The notes under the pieces are model-generated. The model did not search any database, was not told where the DNA came from, and saw only the letters and a program-made list of their open reading frames with translations. Source: Psococerastis gibbosa (Eukaryota > Arthropoda > Insecta > Psocodea > Psocidae). Taken from it: 64,000 bases of DNA. The stretch spans positions 12,518,855-12,582,854 of the forward strand of contig OZ020491.1 in NCBI GenBank assembly GCA_963971405.1, read 5' to 3'. Position 1 is the first letter of the stretch. The number at the start of each line of letters is the position of its first letter. A program made the position numbers and the translations under genes. Positions 57,311 through 64,000 of this stretch are shown piece after piece.

Positions 57311-58094
57311 TAAAAGAGAATAGTTTCATTTTTTACAGTACATGAGGTCTGTTCAGGTTTTTGTTCTATGGGGTCAGCTTACATAATTTAGGAGGTTTAA
57401 CAAAGTTTAAACTTTGATCATTGGTGCCCGATGTGACAGCGTTTTCCATTTTACTAGTAAGGGACTCGAAACAACTACCCGTGTGCTGACTGGTATGCAG
57501 TTTTTAACTCCTTGCCCCCCCCCTCCTTCCTAAATCCTAGCAGGTACATCCGCCATTGGTGACCTCAGTGGACCTTGAAAGTTTTGTACACGTGGGATGC
57601 GTTAATTACGGAGATAGGTACCAAAACAAGTAGACGGGACGCTATAGCAGCTGCAGTAGACGCATGTTGTAGTACTTGCATGGTACCTTATAATTCACCG
57701 GCTGTGTACAGGTACCTGTCAAACCTCCCACTACCTATTGAATTTGAGATCCTAGGGGAAGAGATTGACTGGTGCTGAAACATTGAGAGACCATGATACT
57801 GATTAACGTTGCGTCCTAAATTCATTTGTAGGTAAAGCTCGTGGGTTCGATTCTCGCTCTCTCCAGTGTTTCTTAATTTTTTAGGGTAATGTAATTCTTA
57901 AGTTTCTTATACGTTTAAGGGTTTCAAATAATTTGTGATTTTATTTTTTAATTATTGTCAGCCAATTTGCTCCAATTGGGATTATTTAGGTCAACTTACA
58001 CGTATTACCCGATAAGTTATTATTTTACGTTGGTGCTGCATCTGCAAGGTGCACGAAACCTCGGGGAGACCTTGTAAGGCACAGCCAAAAGTAA
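57311..58094. other. No gene seen; B-box-like site
   Basis: GTGGGTTCGATTCTCGC near 57840 looks like a tRNA T-arm, but no matching A box or cloverleaf is found. No gene. Confidence 0.4.
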
Positions 58095-58256
58095 GGCGCC
58101 CATTCCACATACGTCAATCGTCAATGAAAAATTGAAAAATGACGTTTTAGCAGACATTAAAGAAATACTAAAAATTCTGCTACCACGTCAATTTACGTCA
58201 TTTTGACGTCATTTTTCAATTTTTCATTGACGATTGACGTATGTGGAATGGGCGCC
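58095..58256. mobile_element. Harbinger-like MITE M2
   Basis: 162 bp, nearly all inverted repeat. Ends GGCGCCCATTCCACATACG and its inverse, TAA on both sides (58092-58094, 58257-58259). The arms include GTCAATCGTCAATGAAAAAT. AGCAGACATTAAAG and CTGCTACCACGTCA sit near the centre. Shares its 14 terminal bases with M1. Confidence 0.85.
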
Positions 58257-58887
58257 TAAGCGACTGGATCCAACACTACAAAGCCTTCGCTTATTTCTGA
58301 TAGCTTCCAAATGAACTGTGAGCTGTGAGAAATGCTAATAACTTCCCAAAATTGCTTAAATACCTAGGGTAAGCTTTTTACTCTGTCAGTGAGGCCTTAA
58401 CATACCTGTATAACGACCTGAGAGTTTATTTGCCGAACTTACTTTATACAATAATCTATTGAGAAATTTATTTATTTATTTAATTATAGGTGTCCAAGAA
58501 TTTTCCTATCTCTGCATAGCATAAGTGCGTACATTCTCTACTTGAGAATCTCAATTCAATTGCATTTGCATAGTGACGTTTATCTCTGTCCAACACATTC
58601 GGACATGACGTGTATCCGTGTTCTTAATACAAGCAATTAGAGAGGTACTCTAAGTTATAGTCTGTATGCGTACACGCTTCTGTACGTCCGTGAGATTTTT
58701 TTACAACCAATTCATCTGGTTGAGGAATCAAGAAATTTTGATAACGGTGCGGTAATTAATCAGGAATAAAATGAAAGGGGGGCGTTAATTTGCGTATGAA
58801 TTTTTTTCAGTGATTTATGGTTTGATCTTCCTAAGCCCACTGACATTCAGAAGCATTTTGGAATCATTTACGGTTGAAAATTTCTTA
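58257..58887. other. No gene seen
   Basis: No supported feature. Confidence 0.4.
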
Positions 58888-59130
58888 CACAGCCAACGGG
58901 CTTACCATGTTGAATCCAATAGAGCAGAGCATGTTTCAAACTGCGGCAAATTTGGTAGTGTGCACAGCGTTGGCAGGGGATCATGGTGGACATGATAACG
59001 CGCTGAGGCTATGCCAATCAGTCTACGTGCGTGTTGAGTCCTGGTCACCTCCGATTTAATCGTGTGACTTTACCATGTTCCCCAAGTGGTTCGGAATCCA
59101 TTATAATCAGGAAGTCCACTGTGTCAGTCA
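58888..59130 (+). mobile_element. SINE D2, diverged
   Basis: Second copy of the 5S-like SINE: CTTACCATGTTGAATCCAAT, TGTGCACAGCGTTGGCAGG, CTGGTCACCTCCGATTTAAT and TTCCCCAAGTGGTTCGGAAT. It carries about 35 extra bases in the middle compared with D1, and the ACT tail is missing. Overlapping short frames are not genes. Confidence 0.7.
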
Positions 59131-59770
59131 ACTCTCCTTCTCCCCGAGGTGAAAGAGTCTGCCCTTAGGGGGCCTCAAGTTAACAAACAGACTCACTTCC
59201 CCCACCAGGCTGACAGGGTTGCTTAAAGCATGAAATGCTGAGAGCAGGCGTTGGAAACAACATTTCTTATATGAATCCAAAAGTTGGGTGTTGTGTCGTC
59301 TTCACAATTTTTTCTACTTCCCCGACCATGTATAGTTTCTCTTCAAAGTGCTCACCCATCCAGACGAAACTAAACACGACAAAATTATCGGCACGACGTT
59401 GATGAGAAGTTAAGGGCTCAGAACGCTGGGCCGGTATCTTTACGGTACAATAAGAGCAATCTTTCATAAGGTGAAGAATATGGCGCGAACATTCAAAATA
59501 TTTATACAGAGCCCTGCACGATCCATCAGATATAGCTGGCAGACTTCGTGACTGGGTTTTCGTGGTTCAGACACTGTGACACCAAATTCTTTCAACAAAT
59601 CAGTACCGTAGCCTCGTCAATGTTTTTATTAAAATAGTTATTTATTATTATAGTTATTTCATAACGCCTCCAAACTTCAATTGGTATGGGGCCAAAAGAG
59701 CCTGGCCAAATTGTTTTACTTGCAGTAGTGAATTAACATTCGCGAGTGTTCACATGAGAGGTATCCATAG
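59131..59770. other. No gene seen
   Basis: No supported feature. Confidence 0.4.
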
Positions 59771-60210
59771 GTGTGTTCGAAATGTTTTTCTAAAGAGACA
59801 CAGCCACAGAGACTTACTATAAGATATCAAGGAGAGAGAGAGTTATTAGTGTTAAGCCGTTTTTAAAATTTAAAAAGATATAGGAGAGAAGGCTTAAGAG
59901 TGTCAGTCTGTTTTAAAAATTGTACTCTTACTCGTAGCTAGCTAGGCATTCAGTACACGCAGTGCAGGAACATCACCATTGTCGAGTGTGTTCAAAATGT
60001 TACCCTAGAGAGGCAGGGACACATAGACATACTAATAACACACCAAGGAGAGAGAGTTAATAGTGTCAAGCCGTTTTTTAAATTAAAAGAGATATAAGAG
60101 AGAAGATTTAAGAGTGTCGTCAGTCTGTTCTAAAAATTGTACTTTTACACGTAGCTAGCCATTCAGTACACGCAGTGCAGAAACATCACCATTTTCGAGT
60201 GTATTCGAAA
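59771..60210. repeat. Tandem repeat, ~214-bp unit, just over two copies
   Basis: GTGTGTTCGAAATG at 59771, GTGTGTTCAAAATG at 59986 and GTGTATTCGAAAGG at 60199 start successive units. Between them AAGGAGAGAGAG, AGTGT(T/C)AAGCCGTTTTT, GTACACGCAGTGCAG and AACATCACCATT recur in order. A satellite-like duplication, non-coding. Confidence 0.75.
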
Positions 60211-60641
60211 GGTTTCGCTACCAAATCCCTTTTTTTCTTTAATTGTTTACTTAACTTGCAGACAAAGCAGGTCATTTTAAGGGAAACAAACATATCCCTG
60301 GTTTAGTTTTTGTTAGCAATCCGTTGAAACCACTGGAGTGGGTGGCAATTGAGGGAAGCAGGATGGAAAGAGGGAAGTAGATCCTTGCGTAAACAATGCC
60401 ATGAGACACCCCGGAAATGACAAACCACGGCCACCTGTCCATGATAGGGTGAAGATGTTTTGTGGGGTAGTTGACTGCAATAATAACAGCGTAAACGGCG
60501 ATTGCGCCTTTGCCTGAAGTGGTTGGATTATAGATTCTCCCCTGCCATTTGTTTTTTGTAATTGCATGTTTATGTAATGATCCTTGCACATAACAAAAAA
60601 GGTGCTTGTGTCTTGCCCTCATAGAAAATTATGTAATTTTA

Positions 60642-60678
<37 letters not shown>
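60211..60678. other. No gene seen; long A-run
   Basis: A 116-codon minus-strand frame (60272-60622) and a second frame overlapping it have no recognised motif. A run of about 30 A residues (60648-60677) directly abuts the family R element. Confidence 0.4.
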
Positions 60679-60679
<1 letters not shown>

Positions 60680-61858
60680 AGTGTGTGCTTATGACCGCAC
60701 GGCAGAAGTGAAAACTTCATTCAGTTGATTGGCAATTCCAATCAATTTATATGCATATAGTTAATAATATTATGTATTATGTAGTATTATTAGGGATCGT
60801 ATTCGTAGATTGAATGAGAAATAAGTCAGAAATTAAAGTTAATATTTATTAACTATTTATACTAAATCAAATTATTTTTTAGTATATTCAATTCTTTCTT
60901 AATTGTCTTCATTCAATTAAAACCGGTAGTTATAATTGATTTGATACGTAATGATAATTATTTTTATTTTCATGAGTTATAATATGAGATTTGAAGGACT
61001 ACTGTCTACTGTCTTTTTTTTCAGATTGGAAAATCGACGATGAAATCCTTAATAATACATTAATACCTACTACATAATACATAATATTATTAACTATATA
61101 CATATAAATTGATTGGGATTGTCAATGAAGCTTTCACTTCTTAAGCACACACTCGGTTTTTACAAGTTTTGTGTTCCACTCGTGTTTAAAGAGTGAAGGG
61201 GTAAATTTGAAACTATGTATTTATACTCGTTTGAAACCTTAATTCATAATGCTTCTAGTGAGACGTTAAAAATTTATTTCGGTTGAAAATTGCAGTCTGT
61301 GGAATTTTTTACTCTATGCATGTAAATTGAAGAGTACCCTTTGCACCTGTTTTCCGCCGAAACACGGATGGCTTATACACTCACCTGAGCCTGAACGAAG
61401 AAACGGATAGTTAAACTGAATATATGTCTGGAAATAGTAAGAAAGGTGGAAAAGAACTAAAGTAGTTTAAAGTTTTCATATTGAAACATTATAACACCCC
61501 CAAAAACGCGTCCAAAAAAGGCCTATTTTCGATTAAAATCGGCAAATTTGGGCGCACCTCTTCACGTTTCCACCTCCCAAAGTCGAACCCTTTGCCCTAT
61601 CACATCAAGTATAGCATGGCCTGAAAGAGGAAGAATAGACGAAGACATGGTTATAAAATAAATTGCGATGGGCCTTCTACATCTGTCCGAAAAGTGGTTT
61701 TAAACCCGCCCATACAATTTGAATGGGTTGTTCAGTTCACTCCATCGAAAAGTACCTGAAAATGCCGAGCGTGACGGCACCCTGTGGCGCGTCACGATCC
61801 AGCTCAACTTACTACCGTGCTAAAATCTGTATGGTGCGGCTATAGAAGTTTTCACTTC
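60679..61858 (-). mobile_element. Element R2 with large foldback
   Basis: The part at 60679-61157 is a large inverted repeat. GGCAGAAGTGAAAACTTCAT and CAATCAATTTATATGCATAT on the left recur inverted as ATATAAATTGATTGGGATTG and ATGAAGCTTTCACTTCTTAA on the right. The rest (61158-61858) is the reverse complement of R1's body and ends with TATAGAAGTTTTCACTTC. The short palindrome GAAGTGAAAACTTC therefore marks both outer ends. No protein is encoded. Superfamily unknown. Confidence 0.65.
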
Positions 61859-62201
61859 AAATATAAAAATCATTTATTTGCAGCAGATCTAAAAGTCCAA
61901 TAAAATGCAAATCACTTTTTACCAATGGTAAAATACTCTATATTACTAATTTCCATAAACAGTGCTTTCTTTTTATTTATGTGACTCATTTGCAAACAAT
62001 TGATCAGAGTTTTGCTGCTGCTTGCTAATATACATGCAAAACAATGGCCGGTAACGCCAAACGCCATTGGCTGTTGCTACCTAGTGTGATGATAAATTCT
62101 GCCACTTAAAACTAAGAAAAAGTCAGTAGAATAATAACTTTTTTTAACAAAATATTTAATGGATATAATGGAACAGTTGTCAAGGAATGCAGGAAAAAAA
62201 A
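61859..62201. other. Flank of transposase pseudogene
   Basis: AT-rich. A short inverted repeat (CAATGGC and GCCATTG near 62043-62071) is visible, but I could not pair it with a sequence beyond the other end of the transposase remnant. Confidence 0.4.
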
Positions 62202-63253
62202 TTATTCAAAATGCCCACCTCTTGCCTGAATGCAGGCTCGAAGACGACGGGGCCAATCATCGATGGCAGTACGCACCGCATCCATGTCTATCTCTTCGAC
62301 TACCTTCGAAATGGACCTCTTCAGCGAGTCCAAATTTTTGTGGGGTTTCACACGGGCTTTCTCCTCAATAATGCGCCAGATAGAATAGTCTGGGCTGGAG
62401 GAGGGCCAATCTTCACTAGCAATAAAGTCAATGTTATTCTCACGAAACCACTTCTGAGTACTCTTGGCTTTATGGGCTGGAGCAGAATCCTGCTGAAAAA
62501 CCCAGCGTTGGTTTTTGAATAGGGTTTGATTCAAAGGCTTCACCACATTATCAAGTACCATATTTTGATACTCCAGAGCACCAGTCTTCACACTTTTTTC
62601 ACAAAAATGCACTTCAGTCATACCCCGGTATGATGCTCCCAACCACTGAGGAGGGATTATGGCCTCGAATAATCCTAGGAGCGATTTTACTTGCATGGTC
62701 AGAGCTTCTGGCATACACCCTATCGTTTTGCCTGCTAAAAGAAATTGAAAATTATATCAGTTAAAAGTTTCTTCTATGGTAAAACGTTTTTCATCGGAAA
62801 ACCGGATGTTTCTGGGCCCATTTTTAGCGTACCGCTTGAGTGGAACATGACTTCTTCGGCGCCTAAAATTTTTCAGTCGATCGTTCAAGAGATGACCTTT
62901 CTTTCTCTTAAAAGCATGAAGCTTAAGTTCCCGAGTAATGATAGTTTTTAATGAGCTTCTCTCTAGGGACATCTGTAAAGCCATGATTTTTTGCTTCTCG
63001 ACGGGATTTCGATTGATTCGCGTCCTAACTGCTTGAACTAAACGGCTGGCGTGCAAACTGAAGAACATGGTTGGCCCGATCTTTTGTGGTCGTCAACACT
63101 ACAGCAGACATCTCTCCACCATTTGATGGTGCGGTACACAAATCTTAGCTATATTCCAAGCTTTTGAAGCAACTTGAAAGCGGTACTCGGCGAGTGCCCA
63201 CATTTGTGAAGGGCTATGACGGCAACACGATCTTCTCTTTAGCCCCATTCCAT
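62202..63253 (-). pseudogene. maT-type (DD37D) transposase pseudogene
   Basis: Spread over several frames, the minus strand gives a nearly complete IS630/Tc1/mariner transposase. In order: RVAVIALHKCGHSPS (first helix-turn-helix), YRTIKWWRD and KRSGQP (second helix-turn-helix and linker), VRTRINRNP, RFSDEK (first catalytic Asp, codon 62793-62795), VFQQDSAPAH (second Asp, codon 62487-62489), DWPSSSPDYSIW, KPHKNLDSLKRS, RGGHFE and stop at 62202. The usual SPDLNPLDY block is cut to SPDY (about 62383-62392), removing the third catalytic Asp. Stops at about 63246, 63160 and 63040 and a stop near 62757 also break it. An ATG fits at 63253. Terminal repeats not found. Confidence 0.9.
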
Positions 63254-64000
63254 GGTCATTTTTTTTCACAAAGTGCCACTTGTAATATATAAAATTGAAG
63301 GTAATTTCATGAGGAACGGCAATATGGCATTTGTTTACAAACAAGTTTAAATTTAAATCCAGAAATTCTATGGAAAGTTGAGTGACAGTACTTAATCTCC
63401 AACTAGGTATGCTGAAAAAAACAGAATAACAATATGAATTAATATTGCTGTAGTGACAGGACACTATCAGGCCTATGTTATACGTAATTCATGCCCTCCA
63501 AGGATCTAGCAATGTTGCTAAAGGATTACGGTTTAAAATTTATCCGAACCGCCTCCGGCCTACATCATAAAATATGGAGTAAAAGATATTGAATACGAAT
63601 GGCTTCGCTAATGTAAGTTTGGAAATACACCCACAAATATTTGCTGAAGTCAATTCAAACTTTACAAGAATGCTATATTTCATGTTTTGGAAGAAATCTT
63701 TAAAAAAAAATTGTGAGGTTTGAGATTTCAGCCAAGGAAGTTTAATAAAAAAGCCAATTTCTCAATTCCCCTCTAAAAATGCCTGTTGGTAATTCATTTT
63801 CTATAATTCCTAACTTGGAGCAAAGCCTAAATTTTAAAATTCTTCCGCTTTATAACTTTTATATTAAAGATTTTCTGATACTTCAGGTAGGACTAAATGG
63901 TAAGTTTCTTTTTAATTTGGCACTAACAACTTCTTACTTCAGAGTTCTGCTATAACATTTTTAATGTAGTAAAAACATTCCCTCATTCCCGCTTTCTTTC
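63254..64000. other. No gene seen
   Basis: AT-rich sequence flanking the maT pseudogene. The 121-codon frame that starts at 63464 is a read-through into a wrong frame of the transposase. Confidence 0.4.

Noticed and set aside
57825..57870. tRNA 3' half with GGGTTCGATTCTCGC
   Set aside because: No matching acceptor or D arm upstream. Probably a chance or decayed fragment.
1..64000. CRISPR array, integron or phage-type defence island
   Set aside because: No evenly spaced identical short repeats and no prokaryotic gene organisation. The regular features are transposable elements and microsatellites.

Overview
This looks like nuclear DNA from an animal, most likely an arthropod. It is AT-rich, full of short simple repeats, and has no operons, ribosome-binding sites or long open frames. 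It carries mariner-type transposase remnants, non-LTR retrotransposon (LINE) tails, tRNA- and 5S-derived SINEs, many foldback elements (MITEs), and a ~0.85 kb repeat built like the DINE-1/mini-me (Helentron-derived) elements of insects. Species cannot be named from the sequence. I found no intact host gene in 64 kb. Every protein match I recognise is a broken transposable-element gene, so the window is best read as intergenic or intronic DNA made of nested element insertions.

Layout. 0-5 kb: foldback elements with G-runs, one split by a tRNA-Glu SINE (800-1268) and one hit by a 5S-like SINE with a 17-bp target duplication (4127-4570). 5-12 kb: several foldback elements, including Harbinger-like MITEs with TAA duplications. 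12-17 kb: low-copy sequence with SINE-like repeats. 17.7-21.4 kb, 24.3-25.2 kb, 27.9-32.2 kb, 46.2-46.9 kb and 51.5-52.4 kb: nine copies of the DINE-like family, here called H. A decayed tandem of 5S rRNA-like units (30997-31262) lies between two of them. 33-41 kb: a TTAA-flanked MITE, repeat family C, another Harbinger-like MITE and an interrupted SINE. 42424-43328: an internally deleted mariner with both termini and TA duplications. 47-50 kb: a diverged repeat pair with matching short frames. 54-57.3 kb: LINE remnants, one of them a 366-bp copy inserted into a SINE with a 12-bp target duplication. 58-64 kb: a second Harbinger-like MITE, a 214-bp tandem repeat, a large foldback element (family R) and a maT-type transposase pseudogene at 62202-63253.

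How the parts relate. SINE A, SINE D and the MITEs encode nothing and depend on enzymes supplied elsewhere. SINEs would use a LINE reverse transcriptase, Harbinger-like and TA-flanked MITEs a matching transposase, and family H a Helentron Rep/helicase. None of those enzymes is intact here. Nesting gives relative ages: SINE A6 is older than the LINE inside it, foldback F1 older than SINE D1, and F3 older than SINE A1. Repeat families are named by letter (A, B, C, D, F, H, K, R, W) for cross-reference. Boundaries come from reading by eye and are approximate unless a target duplication is given.
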